Assembly: GCA_035578155.1 (NCBI GenBank)
Contig: JAPWDM010000001.1
Coordinates: 164,397,498 to 164,461,497 of the forward strand
Length of the DNA: 64,000 nucleotides
Reading direction: 5' to 3'
From: Brachynemurus nebulosus
Lineage: Eukaryota > Arthropoda > Insecta > Neuroptera > Myrmeleontidae
Position numbers and translations under genes: made by a program. Shown here in pieces: positions 1-10,893 of the stretch. The notes under the pieces are model-generated. The model saw nothing but the letters and a program-made list of their open reading frames with translations, made no database searches and was not told the DNA's origin. Numbering within the stretch: the stretch's first letter is position 1; each line of letters begins with the position of its first letter.

Positions 1-337
1 ACTGCTGGTTATTTCATTATTAATTTATATAATATTGTTGTATTTTTCTATTTTGTTATAATTAAATCAAAAATTAAATTATAAAAATTTTTATTTTAAA
101 AAAATTTTTTGTTTTTTTTTTTTTTTTTTTTTGCTTGTCGCTGAAGAGTTGGTGGTTTTTAGTGGTTTTTAACGGTTTCAAAGTCGAATCTAGTGGTCTT
201 TGGAAAAAAAAGTTGCTAACACGGATGCTGGTACTCGGACTGTAGTGTTATTAATTGGTGTTATTTGACATGAATACATAAATGTCAAAATTGTATTCAA
301 AAATAAAGTATTTAATGCGTACTCAAATACTTTTAAA
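1..337 (+). promoter_or_regulatory. 5' flank of ZAD gene 1
   Basis: This is AT-rich sequence before the first ZAD gene. It includes a poly(T) run at 112-132. Roughly the last 95 bp before the ATG recur almost unchanged before ZAD gene 2 (about 15385-15472), so the proximal promoter and 5' UTR were copied with the gene. I could not place a TATA box or initiator with confidence. Confidence 0.4.
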
Positions 338-1601
338 ATGGAATTAACTACATTGTGTCGCACTTGTTTCATTTCAAATTCCGAAACGAAAAATATATTT
401 GAAATTGAAAAAGTTGGGTCAGTTGATTTTGTTCAAGTTCTATTGGAATGCACTTCAATACAGGTAAATTTTCGTAAAGAAACAAATAATTTAATTTGAA
501 AAAAAAATTGCTTAAGAGATCGCAATTTCACTAAAATAAACATCTGTTTTTGGTGTCAAATAAAATATGTTATGCTCATGAGTAAGGTTGGGAAAATATG
601 TACATAATTATATGCACCTAATATCCTGCAAACAGTCTATAAAATATACTCAGATTTGACTTTAAAGAACAGAATATACATTATGCAAATATTGATAAAA
701 TTACAGATGTACTAGAATTTGAAATATTTTGTGAAAATCCATATTACAAAATATGAGGATATTTACTTTGTCACTTTTCACTAAATTAAACTTTTCGATT
801 ACAAGCTAGCTTTAGAGTATTAACTCATTATAATTAGCGATAGACGCAATGGTTTTGAATAAAGCGTTTATCGAAAGAAAAAATAATGCAATGATTGGTA
901 GTGCCAACTGCCTGGCAGTTTTAAAACCGTGTCAGTGAATGTAAAGGGCCTTTTTTTAGACGGTCATATCAGTTCTCAGTTCAGTTTCCGTTCTCGTTTC
1001 ATTTCAGTTCGGAAGAAGGTTTGTTTTTACACGGTTCGTTCAGTTCTCACTGTTCTACGTCGTTTCAGTTCTTTGTATAATCTGAGTTGCCCTAAACAAA
1101 GTGTTTTGCTTTAAAAATCTTCAACTTATATTCTTATACTTGTTTAAAAGTGCTAATATAATAACTCATGGATGAAGACTATTTCACTGCAATAGCGTTA
1201 GCTTTAGTGCTGAAGAAAAAGCGGAAGAAAAGAAGCCAGTGGAGTAAAGCTTGGCTCTTTAAAACAAATTCATTGTCGCATATAAATTTAATGTAGAAAC
1301 TTCGCTTAGAACCATGTGATTGGTTGAATTATTTACGAATGAATAAGGATACGTATCTCCTATTCCTTCCTGATTTTCATCCACGCCGTCCATGGTATTA
1401 ACACTTGTTACAGTCGGCTGTTGGTCACTGACGAACGAAAAGAGATCATAATACCATAGTGATGGTTTGTATACTTTCCCAGTTCCTGTTCTATTTCTTT
1501 CACTGTCCTTAACTTTCTTAAGTTCTTTGGTGTAAGTTGAGCGTAGACTATTTATTTTAAATTTTACCATAGCCATTTACCATCGTATTCTTTATATTTC
1601 T

Positions 1602-1646
<45 letters not shown>

Positions 1647-4600
1647 GTTTATTTGTATTTGACTTTTTACAAAAAGTTTACAAAAGTGTCATAACATAAC
1701 AAAGAAATCTAGGTATTAATTTAGTTACATATCTAGGTATTATATATATCGAGATATTATTATCTTTCCATGTGAATATCAAATTAATTCATTAATATCA
1801 TATGGTGTACAATTTATTAAATATTTTTTTTAACATTTTCTTGAACTTAACTAAATTATTTATATTTTGTAGTTCATTTGGTCATTTAAACATTATTTTA
1901 TAACCAGTGTATACCGGAGTTCTTTCATAAAAACTTGTTCTGTGGGTAAAATTGTACAACATATTCAATCTTGTATAATGGATTTTATCCGTTTGACAAG
2001 TGAAAAATCCTTTTTATTTCATATATACCGGGCTGGGAACTATTTAAAATGATTTCATTTTAAATATTATTTAAAATACAAAATGGCATTTTGCATTTTC
2101 TATTTTAAATAAGTTCGGTCAAACTATTTTCCATTTTGCATTTAAAATGGAAACTTGAATCCATTTTACATTTAAAATGAAAATGCATGTATACTCAGAT
2201 TTATGTGTATACAATATTAGTTATAGAACTTGAATTGAACGACTTGAAGTCTAAGAAATTGTAAGTTAAATGTAAGTTGATTTAATTGACTCAAATTTTT
2301 TATAACTTGAGTTGCAATGTCACTTGAGTTAAATTTGTGTATTACTATATCTTTAAGACACGTCGATAAGAAATATTTTTGTATTCGAGTAAATGATTTT
2401 CATAATTTTATTTAGAAGTTGCAGTCGTAGCGTAGTCAAGGTTTGAATATGTCAAGGCCGAATTAAATTTTAAAATATTTTTAAGTAACAATATTTGAAG
2501 AGTTAAGTTTCGTTTTCATATCATGAAAACTTGACAAAATTTTCTCAAAAGACTGTCTTTATTTAATTTCAGTACGTCTGATATTTTCTCATTTTTTTTT
2601 TTTTTTATAATTAGTTAATTAAAATAATAATAAAAAAATTTATAGAATAAATTTAAAGTAAAAAAAAGCATTTTGCATTTTATAATCCATTTTAAATAAC
2701 TATTTTCCATTTTCAATTTTAAATATGTTCTGCAAAACCATTTTCCATTTTGTATTTTAAATGCATTTTTGGAAACCATTTTCCATTTTCTATTTTAAAT
2801 GGTTTCTACGAACCATTTTTCCCAGCCCTGCATATATATACAACTAATTCTAAAGTATAAATTCCCCAGTAGGTTAATATTTTGTTGTTTTTGAATAAAC
2901 TTTTACAGGAACTTCTGCTATTTACTTTAAATATGGCCCTTATTATTTTCTTTTATAGAATAAAGATTCTATTTGCTTCATATTTTCTTCCTCACATGAG
3001 TATTCCATACTTAATAGTGGAGTCGACATGAGCGTAGTAAAACGCTATTAATTGTTCCTTGTCTAAATACTGTCTTAAAATTCGAATTTGGAAACAATTT
3101 AATTTTTTAAGTTACAATCTATCATACCACCTAAAAATTTTGTTTGTGTCACTGACAAAATATTTTTAGTAATATTAGTTTCTAGAGAAATTATAGTATG
3201 GTCTGGACACAGTTGAAAACAAATTAAATTAGTTTTTCTAGATTTATAATTAATTGATTCTTATAACACCAGGATTGAAATGTTTGTTATGTCTGACTCG
3301 CCAATAAATTAGCTTCATCAGAATTACTTGCACTAATTAGGAATGTAACGTCATCAGCATACATTATTACTAATAGAAGAGTGTTGTAGGCAGCTTCCCT
3401 AATATTTACATTGTGGTAACGTACATCTGTCTTATTCCATGAACATGGTAAGGTTTTATAAATTTTAATAAATTCGACAACAAATTCGTGATCCTTGTTG
3501 GACATAGCGACAGTTGCCTATATAAAATGTGCACTTTGTCAGATTTTCAAGAAAACTGACGTGAGCAAACGGATTGAGGCATGACGCGCTTGTTTACACG
3601 TAGAAACTTTAAGAACTGAAATGAAACAAATAGGTCTATCCATCCTGTCAGTTTTCAGTCTCCGTTTCAGTTCTCCTTTCAGATTTTAGTTTTTACACGT
3701 AGGAAAAACTGACAGTTTGACTGAAACTGAACTGAGTACTGATATGACCGTTTAAAAAGCCTTAAGATATCACTTCCCGAATCAGTTTTGAAACAAGCCA
3801 CTAGCTTTGCTACACGTGAAAGTTACTTGTCTTAAAACAGTTCGTCAGTCATTTCTAAGATGTTATTGTTAATTTATTTTATTAATGATCTCAATGATTC
3901 TATAAATGCTTTTGAAAACTGTTGTGTCTGTCAATTGCGGGAAATACCGACGCGGTAAACCTGCAGTTATATACAGTAATGACTCTTTTTATAATACACG
4001 TGTGAGAAAGAAAGAAACATATTTCGTAATTTTTTTAAGAAAGAAAGAAATATGTTTTTTATTCATTTCAACATGTATTACGAATATATAATTTGTATAC
4101 AGGATGTTTCATGTATTAAATATGAAATGCATTTTTAATACGAAATACATTTATTTTTTATAAAAGTATAAATTTTTAACTGATTATTAAATATTTTGCA
4201 GTAAAATGTGTTGCAAAAATTATCATATACAGTTGTATTCTATACACATCGAAATCGCAAGTCGTAGTTATCAACCTGTATATTCTGAATTTGTCTTTAA
4301 AAAGAGATAGCAATATAATTGCATTTCTATCTGATCAGGGTGTATTATAAAAAGAATCGTTACTGTAAATCATAAAATATAAAACCTATTTTTATCAGAT
4401 AAATATCTTTAAATAAACTGAAACTTCCCATCTTGGACCCTCCCATAAGCGGACGCCTCTATTGAACGGACAATTTTTTTGGAATTAAAAATTTTATATT
4501 CTTTTTAAGCGGAAATTTTTAATCGGACACAGACACCAAAAATTTAATTAGTTTGTTTCTTTGACCTCTCTTGTCCGGACAAACAAATGCTGACGAAAAT

Positions 4601-5811
4601 TCTGTTACAGTAGTGTCCAGTCAAGAGAGTTTTTACTGTATCTAATAAATTTTTTTATTGCTTCAAACAAAATTTTTAGGTCACAAAAGATGATGTTTTA
4701 CCTCAAAGTATGTGTGTTACATGTATAAATTCCCTTCTGAATTTTTATACATTTAGACAGAAATGTATGGAAACACAAGAAAGAATTTTACAATATTTGA
4801 AGGATATACGTTATAGTCCCAAGCAGTTAAAGCTTGTTACAGTTGCAACTAAAAAAAATAACAAGCGAAGCTATGACTACAGCAGTATTAAAAATTCGGT
4901 CGACAAACAGCCTGAAAGAACAAATATTAAACGTAATTTAAGATCAAATCCCATTTATACCAATAGAAAAACTAGAAACAGTATAAAAGCAGCGGAACCT
5001 CCAGACGATTGCAAAACAGAAAATAATTTCGAATATCCGGATAAAATGCAAGATTCGTGTGTAGAAGAAATTAAATTAGAACCAGACAATGAAACAGAAA
5101 TTAATAATGAATATTTTGAATTCGTTTATCATGATAGTACAAATGATATTAAATCAGGACTTGAAGATGAAAATGTGGTTGATGATAGTAAAAGCAGTAA
5201 TGAATTAGAAAAAGAAGAAACTTTTTCAGAAGACGAATTCTTTAAAACTGTAAGCAGAAGAAAAAATTGTAAACAGTAATAAGTTTTTAATTTTTATTTA
5301 TTTTTCTAGAGTGAAATAAAAATCAGAGACTTTATTTGCATTTGCTGCAATAAAAAATTCACTTCAGAATCTAACTTACGAGAACATATGAAACAGGTGC
5401 ATGACAAGGATAAAAAATATTTATGTCATATTTGTGGTAAGTGAATTGCTACATTTCTTTATACTTGATAACATTACAACCTCGTCTGTTAGTGGTGGCA
5501 GAAACTGGATATGTTTTTAACATGGATATGTTTTTGGGCTGGAATACAATTAAAAACAATTATTGTCACATTAAAATTATTGTTAACAATAATTTTAATG
5601 TGACAATGCAGTTGTAGACGTTATATTTTTGTAAGTAGGGTAAAAGACCCGATTGTCGAACGGGGTTATAAGTCCGAACAGTTTTGACATTTATATATTA
5701 ATGAAGTTATTTCTGAAAGAAACCTCATATAAAAAAATTATTATTAATAGAATGATTATTTTTCAATTTAAATTCACCTCACATTTAATGTCTCCTCACT
5801 TAATTTAAGAA

Positions 5812-5902
<91 letters not shown>

Positions 5903-8900
5903 ACAATTTTTGTTGAATTCGTGAATTTTTAATATGATGGATGATCATTATTCAAAACACATGAGTTATAAATTGTAACATTTTTCACCGAATTTTTAAA
6001 GTTATTAGCATAATAAAAGTATACAAATAATTGTTATTAGTCCACTTAAGAGATTAGGATAGCTAAATTATATTTTATATGCGTTAAATATTATTTCTAG
6101 AAGTGTTCCTTCTTGGGATCCAAGTTTTAAGGTTGGGTATCCCATTTTGAGAATTATATATTACATATCTATTTTATAAACATTTTTAATTAATTTTTGG
6201 GTTTAAAACACTTAACTAACCGTTTTTATAATTTCACTTTAATATTTTATTTATTTCAGAACGTAAAATCAATTGAAAAATAATTAATAATGAATTAAAA
6301 CTTCGAAATTGAAATAAAAACGTCAGACATTTAGATTTGAAACAACATATAAATATATACGTCATATACTTAATTTAACTGTTTAAAAATTCACAATGGC
6401 GTATAGATAAGTTAGAATCATGTTAGAATGTACACAGTGTTTTTTAAAAGATAATTAGATGGCGAAAGAAAATACAGTATTTTAGTGGTTTATTTTATCG
6501 AATATTTAAACCCTTCTGTCATTGCTGCTATGTTTCACAAGGTGTCATTCTGTGATACTCTATGACACAGACTGACCCCTTGTAGTGGATAGAGTGTCAA
6601 AGTGGCTGCAAGATAATGGTTTAAATATTCGATAGGAGAAGATGGTATGTATGGTATGTATTGCATGTCATGTACATTAAATGCGTGTTTTTTCTTACGG
6701 GTCAGTGTGTTGTTTTTTTAAAGGAGGTTAATATATTCTGTCCGTTTTTTCATAGACGTCAACAAATTATAAAACAAAAACATTAATAAATCAAAATTTT
6801 TGGGTTATATTTTCTTAAAAACATATCCATTGGATTAAAAAAACTTGGTTTCATCCTTATTAAGAAAAAAAAAAATGGGTATTTTGTTTATTTTTTAATT
6901 TTTTAAGCTACTTTAATGATACAGCTAAAAATAGTGTTCGGTCATCGGGTCTCTTACCCTACCTAAATTTGTTCATAAATTTGATTTGAATTAAAAAATT
7001 TAAAAAAATTTGAATTAAAAGATTAATTATGAATACTACATTATTTAATGCTATTATTTACTCTGCCCCTGTTAAGCGGACACCTTAGTGAACCGGACAA
7101 ATTTTTACGTGACACTGTTGTTTGGTTAACAGAGGTTTTACTGAAGTAGTAATTAATTATCTCAATATGGTAACTTGACTGTACTTAATATTTGGGTCAA
7201 ATGTTACATATTTCTATGAATTATCATGTTCGATTTTAATGACGAAACAAAAATATTTGGTAATTATTTAGAAATTTAATTTTGAAAATCATGGTGATTC
7301 TGATTTCAGTCATGTTTTTTTAATTTTACTATCCTGCTCAGTCTATTTTTAACCCTTTTATTTTAACCATAGAGAAATTTTTTTGTCTCAAAATGCCGGA
7401 CCTTTTACTGCCATTGACAAGTACAATAGATAAGGTTATAAAAAAAGAAAGAACATCAGATTCTAACATCAAAAAAGTGAATCCTAGGAATTTGCAAAAT
7501 ATAAATTATACTAAACTATGTTGATAAAATTGAACATTACTTAGAATTATACTGTATTTCGAAAAATCTGTCATAGATGACGGCACCTGTATCAGTGAAT
7601 ATCAAAGCAATGGAGTATTATAAGATGGAGATCTTACTTATATGGGAGGAATTGACAAAATTGGTCACGAAAATCGCATATATAGGGCTTTCGTTTTTTA
7701 CCACTTGTGGCGTTAATAATCCCCGAATATTGATGTGAATATAGCGAATATAGTAACGGATAAAACAGAATGTAAATACAGTACTTATTCTCAAATGGTA
7801 ACACGTCTTTTACACGTCAGGTATTGAGATACACTTTTGACCATTTTGATGATATTTAATAATAAGGAAATACATAGAAATTACATATGTATGAATAAAC
7901 TTTTATAGTTGAAATTACTCTATACGGCGGATATCCAATGGTACTGACTCCGATTTTACATAGTGACGTCAGCGAATTATATAATATACAATATAAATGA
8001 TGCGACGCAAAATAAAAATTGTTAAGTTTATTTTAAAAACGATCGAAAAACCCACTTTATAACTGAGTTGAACATTGAAAAAGATTCCAGAAGATGCTAT
8101 TCAAAAGCTAACAAAGATAATATAGAAGCTCGCGTTTCCATTTGAGAGTGTTCCATTTGAGAATAAGTACGAGAATACATTGAGTTTCGTCTCCTTGTCT
8201 AATCTCCATAATCAAAGCATTTTGAGCCGCCATATTACAGGACGAGTTAACTAGTCTTAATCATTTAAAGCGTTAAGGCAGTCTTTTACTCTAAAATTTT
8301 TAAAAATTCGATATTTGTTTTGTTTCATTTTCTGAAAGTAGAGACCTTTAAAAATGTCCTCTCAAAAATAAATTAAAATTTTTTCTTTCTTTTATTAGGC
8401 ACAACGGGCAAAAGAAATAACTGGGTGGATCATTTTAATCTAAAACATAATCCGAAAAGTACTGAACTAAAATATGTCTGTCCAAAATGCAGTAAAAAAT
8501 TTGCGTCAAAAATGGTTTATAAGCGTCATGTTGCAATAGTTCATTCCGATAGTAGAAAATTTCCTTGTCATTTGTGTCCGGCCCAATTTAAGAGTAAATT
8601 TGTGTGTGATAAGCATATTAATTCAGTACATTCAGGTAATTATATTACTAGTGCGTAACAATATACACGAGTTCGTGTAGTGTAACACCGAAATTGTTAC
8701 ACTACACGAACTCGGTGTAACACCGACCCTACTTATTTAATATAAAATATTTGGCCCTCTCACAAAGTCTATATTTTTAGCTTGGCAGTGAAAGTCTTAA
8801 CATTATTTTATTTACATTATTATTATTGGCGATTATTTTTAGTCGAATTTTCTCCGAAAATATAGACTATTGCACAATACCGATAGACTTCGGGTCGAGG

Positions 8901-10336
8901 TCGGGGCCGGATTGGAATTAAAATCCGTTTAATAATCCCTAGAACATAATTTAAAGGGGTTTTAGCGATGTTATTTTAGCGATGAAAATATCAATTCGTT
9001 ATTCAAAAGCGTTTGGAAAATATTTTAGAAAAATTGTTTTCATTTCACCCCTTTACAGGGTTGTATCTTCTTTATTAAGGGGAGGTTTACTTGAGAGTCG
9101 TTAAAAAAATCGATTTTTTTTTTACCGAAATTGATAGCAAATTATGTGAAGAGTATGTTCCCAAAGTGATTTTGCTGAAAATAATTTAAAAACAAGATTC
9201 TTGCACATTAACCGAATCCAGCTTTCTATAAAAAAAAATTCAAAAAACGTAGTTCACGCAATAATGAGTATTAAATATAAAATTTTGAAAATACGTTCCT
9301 TTATATATATTATAATATCTCGGAACTACATTTTTGGAACTGGCGGACACGATAACTCAAAAACTATTCGATGGATCCTTTTTTTAATTTTTTATTTTAA
9401 AGATAATTCAATTCTTCGGCACCTCTACATAAGTTCGATACACTTTCAATATTTTTTTTATTTTTAAGTTTACTTTAAAGAGCGAAAAATAAGATAAAAA
9501 TTGTAATCAAAAGTTCAAACATCCACCATTTTTTTTTTCTTTCAGCAATTTATTAATATTATAGGTAGAGGTGCCGGTACTCTTCATATATTTTATAAAT
9601 CTTTTTTGTTTTTGGATTTCGGTGGTTTATTACCGGCGCTAGGATGTCCGCCAACAAGGCATTGGATTTTCGGATCGTCACACTGCAGTGTCTATAAAAT
9701 GGACAATTTTTTATATTTTTCCTTGAAAATTTTTTTTTTGTATAGTTTAATACTTAATAAATATGTGTACAAAATTTGAAATTGATATTTACTTCCGTTC
9801 TTGAGAAAAAAATTCTAGAAAAATACATAATTTTTAAGGACTCTCGAGTAAACCTCCCCTTAATGAGTTTTGGAAAACAACGTACATGAAAAAGTACCAT
9901 TGTTTTTGAACGTACTATCACCTCTAGCAATTACGGTGTCATTACATAACCATTTTATGATACTAGAAAAGAGTAATTTTTAATTATAAACTAAAGGTAC
10001 GGACAGTCTTAATAAAATTTGTGACATATTTAAATACGTGGAGTAGTTTGAAGATGAATTATAAAATTTGAAATCTTACGAAAATTTGATTTTGAAAAAA
10101 TACATAGAGCAATGCGGAAGACCACTTTAACTAATTATTAATTTTGAATAATTTCAGATAAAACGTATTCCTGTACATTTTGTTCCAAAAGGTTTAATCG
10201 TATGGACAATTTGAAACAACATATTAGAATTCATACTGGCGAGCGACCGCACAAATGCGAAATTTGCGGGGAAGATTTTCTTTATACTCAGTTGTTAAGA
10301 GCACATTTGAAAACACATAAAATACATAATAAATGA
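338..10336 (+). CDS. ZAD gene 1: ZAD and six C2H2 zinc fingers, five exons
   Basis: Likely a nuclear DNA-binding regulator of the ZAD zinc-finger family. Exons are 338-463, 4680-5249, 5310-5436, 8399-8635 and 10158-10336, all GT-AG, with phases 0, 0, 1, 1; they join into 412 codons without a stop. The ZAD (about residues 1-75) has its four zinc ligands at C7, C10, C54 and C57. Residues about 85-232 form a charged acidic linker with a sumoylation-type motif (IKLEPDNE). Fingers are at C242-H263, C271-H291, C302-H323, C331-H352, C359-H379 and C387-H407; the last two are joined by a TGERPHK linker. Finger 2 is odd: it has 11 rather than 12 residues between its second Cys and first His, one codon fewer than genes 2 and 3. 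The start is the first ATG with the ZAD immediately behind it and matches gene 2. An AATAAA overlaps the stop codon (10328-10333). The introns are full of transposons. DNA targets are unknown. Confidence 0.9.
1168..1296 (+). pseudogene. Harbinger transposase N-terminal fragment
   Basis: A 42-residue reading frame begins MDEDYFTAIALALVLKKKRK and continues with a basic stretch and QWSKAWLF, resembling the start of HARBI1-like nucleases. It then runs out of homology and stops, so the DDE nuclease core is missing. The assignment rests on this short similarity plus the surrounding Harbinger ends and MADF gene. Confidence 0.55.
1602..1644 (+). repeat. (AAT)n microsatellite, tail of the LINE relic
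   Basis: About 14 tandem AAT units are visible. Their position at the 3' end of the minus-strand LINE suggests they are its TTA-type tail. Confidence 0.85.
2028..2830. mobile_element. hAT-like MITE with CATTTT-rich interior
   Basis: Ends are CCGGGCTGGGAA and TTCCCAGCCCTG, inverted copies of each other. The 8-bp duplication CATATATA flanks it (2020-2027, 2831-2838), as for hAT elements. The inside is made of repeated CCATTTTCCATTTT-like words and no coding frame. A truncated relative lies at about 21290-21398. Confidence 0.8.
3906..4022 (+). pseudogene. Possible FLYWCH-like domain fragment
   Basis: A short frame reads NCGKYRRGKPAVIYSNDSFY followed by RVRKKETYF. It resembles the start of a FLYWCH zinc-finger domain (rGkP...ng..Y......tyW). 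The tryptophan-cysteine end is absent and there are no partner exons nearby. It lies in intron 1 of ZAD gene 1. Similarity is weak. Confidence 0.25.
4023..4679. other. Rest of intron 1 of ZAD gene 1
   Basis: From about 4370 onward this matches the end of gene 2 intron 1 (about 18285-18589). It includes a degenerate Tigger-like sequence (about 4430-4640) recognisable by words such as AAGCGGAC and GTCCGGACAAAC. No coding potential seen. Confidence 0.5.
5638..6959. mobile_element. Tc1/mariner-like MITE with 24-bp ends
   Basis: Ends are GGGTAAAAGACCCGAT and its near inverted copy at about 6935-6959. TA flanks both sides. The paralogous intron of gene 2 (about 20225-20240) has the uninterrupted site AAGTACCTAAA, confirming a TA duplication and insertion after the gene duplication (or loss from copy 2). 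A 230-bp relative lies at 24791-25020. No transposase remains. Confidence 0.85.
5816..5899 (+). repeat. (TA)n microsatellite
   Basis: An uninterrupted alternating TA tract of about 84 bp lies inside the mariner-like MITE in intron 3 of ZAD gene 1. Confidence 0.95.
7353..8272. mobile_element. piggyBac-like MITE, copy 1 of a family
   Basis: TTAA flanks both ends (7349-7352, 8273-8276). The ends are CCCTTTTA-like and its inverted form AAAGCG. The matching site in gene 2 (about 20670) is an unoccupied TTTTTAAAAC, so this is a TTAA-targeting insertion. Relatives lie at 12475-15237 and 26030-26356. It contains a second element at 7610-8210. Confidence 0.8.
7610..8210. mobile_element. Mutator-like MITE nested in the piggyBac-like MITE
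   Basis: The 9-bp direct repeat ATCAAAGCA flanks it (7601-7609, 8211-8219). Its ends are ATGGAGTATT and an inverted AATCTCCAT. The smaller relative at 26030-26356 lacks this insert. A 9-bp duplication suggests a Mutator-like element. No coding frame. Confidence 0.6.
8668..8714 (+). repeat. Perfect 19-bp hairpin in intron 4 of ZAD gene 1
   Basis: Arms are 8668-8686 and 8696-8714, perfectly complementary, with a 9-base loop, 32 bp past the exon 4 donor. Gene 2 has a degenerate left arm (about 21073) but no right arm, so the hairpin is specific to copy 1. Confidence 0.8.
9079..9859. mobile_element. piggyBac-like MITE (GGGGAGG ends)
   Basis: Inverted ends GGGGAGGTTTACT and AGTAAACCTCCCC are flanked by TTAA (9075-9078, 9860-9863). 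In gene 2 the site reads TATTAATGAG with no insert (about 23424). It occupies intron 4 of ZAD gene 1 and encodes nothing recognisable. Confidence 0.85.
9860..10157. other. End of intron 4 of ZAD gene 1
   Basis: Unique AT-rich intron sequence, closely matching gene 2 at 26490-26781. The exon 5 acceptor is TAATTTCAG. No other feature seen. Confidence 0.6.
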
Positions 10337-10463
10337 TATGAAACCAATTTTGTTTTTATTTAAATCCATTTTTGTTACACCTTATGTTTTGTACAAGGGA
10401 TTTCAGACTTCACAATATTTCAGAGGTAGTACTTCGTGCTTTCGAGATGGAATGTAGGGCATT

Positions 10464-10893
10464 TTAGGGTAACCAAGAGATCCGGGTTCGAGTCCCAGCC
10501 GATCCAGTTTTGATAATTTTTCAAACACTATGTGAATTTTAATTAACATAATGAATTGGCCATTTTCCAAGGTACATCGAGTGTTCAAGTATCAACCAAA
10601 GCTGGACATTAAGTGAACATATGAATATTGGTGTATGTTTAAAATACGGACAAAAGTCCGCCATACATTAATAATGTTTCACAGGCACTCGATAACATTT
10701 GAAATTAAAAAGTGTAACTGCGTCTCGCATTAAAAGAGAGGATGTGTTTGATTGATTATCAGGATTGGAGTGGCACTCGAACGAACGGTCGGTGGCCTAA
10801 TTGGTAAGGCGCTTGGCTAGTAACCAAGAGATCTGGGTTCGAGTCCCAGCCGATCCAGTTTTGATAATTTTTCAAACACTATGTGAATTTTAA
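10464..10893 (+). mobile_element. tRNA-derived SINE composite downstream of ZAD gene 1
   Basis: The segment is absent from the matching place after gene 2. A complete tRNA-like head lies at 10786-10857. It folds into all four arms: acceptor CGGTCGG/CCGATCC with one mismatch, D arm GCC...GGC, anticodon stem CTTGG/CCAAG with loop CTAGTAA, and T arm CTGGG/CCCAG. The anticodon would be AGT (threonine). The tail is GATAATTTTTCAAACACTATG and on to GAATTTTAATT. A truncated second copy opens the segment (10464-10545). Pol III box B (GGTTCGAGTCC) is intact in both. Confidence 0.75.

Larger units (their letters stand above)
1601..3375 (-). mobile_element. 5'-truncated non-LTR retrotransposon relic
   Basis: It reads on the minus strand inside the MADF gene. 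A YADD reverse-transcriptase motif is at 3350-3361 in the context VIMYADDVTFLIS. Further down are frameshifted RT C-terminal blocks, including YYAHVDSTIKYGI and QKKIIRAIF. The element ends at a (TTA)n tail (1602-1644 on the plus strand). This pattern is typical of Jockey/CR1-type LINEs, but the clade is not resolved. It is interrupted by the hAT-like MITE at 2028-2830. Confidence 0.7.
1259..3505 (-). pseudogene. MADF-domain gene of the Harbinger element, split by an insertion
   Basis: On the minus strand, 3505 to about 3375 encodes the start of a MADF domain (EFVVEFIKIYKTLPCSWNK, then REAAYNTL). Positions 1576 to 1259 encode its second half (KINSLRSTYTKELKKVKDS, then YKPSLWYYDLFSF). MADF proteins accompany Harbinger transposases and help bind element ends. 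The two halves are separated by about 1.8 kb of retrotransposon, and some domain residues are missing at the junction, so the gene is dead. Confidence 0.7.
945..3762. mobile_element. Harbinger-like DNA transposon, internally decayed
   Basis: The element lies in intron 1 of ZAD gene 1. Its ends are inverted repeats of about 40 bp (945-985 and about 3722-3762), sharing the core ACGGTCATATCAG. It is flanked by the 3-bp duplication TAA (942-944 and 3763-3765), typical of PIF/Harbinger elements. Inside are a transposase N-terminal fragment (+) and a MADF DNA-binding gene (-), the two-gene layout known for this superfamily. The MADF gene is broken by a later retrotransposon, which itself carries a hAT-like MITE. 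Confidence 0.75.

Noticed and set aside
3287..3505. A 72-residue protein
   Set aside because: It is a chimera of the MADF start and a reverse-transcriptase fragment at a retrotransposon junction.
4710..5279. Stand-alone 189-residue acidic protein
   Set aside because: It is exon 2 of ZAD gene 1: an in-frame acceptor precedes it and completes the ZAD, and a donor before its stop joins to a zinc-finger exon. The unspliced end is kept only as an isoform idea.
10786..10857. Functional tRNA-Thr gene
   Set aside because: An acceptor mismatch, a short variable loop and a conserved non-tRNA tail shared with other copies point to a SINE.
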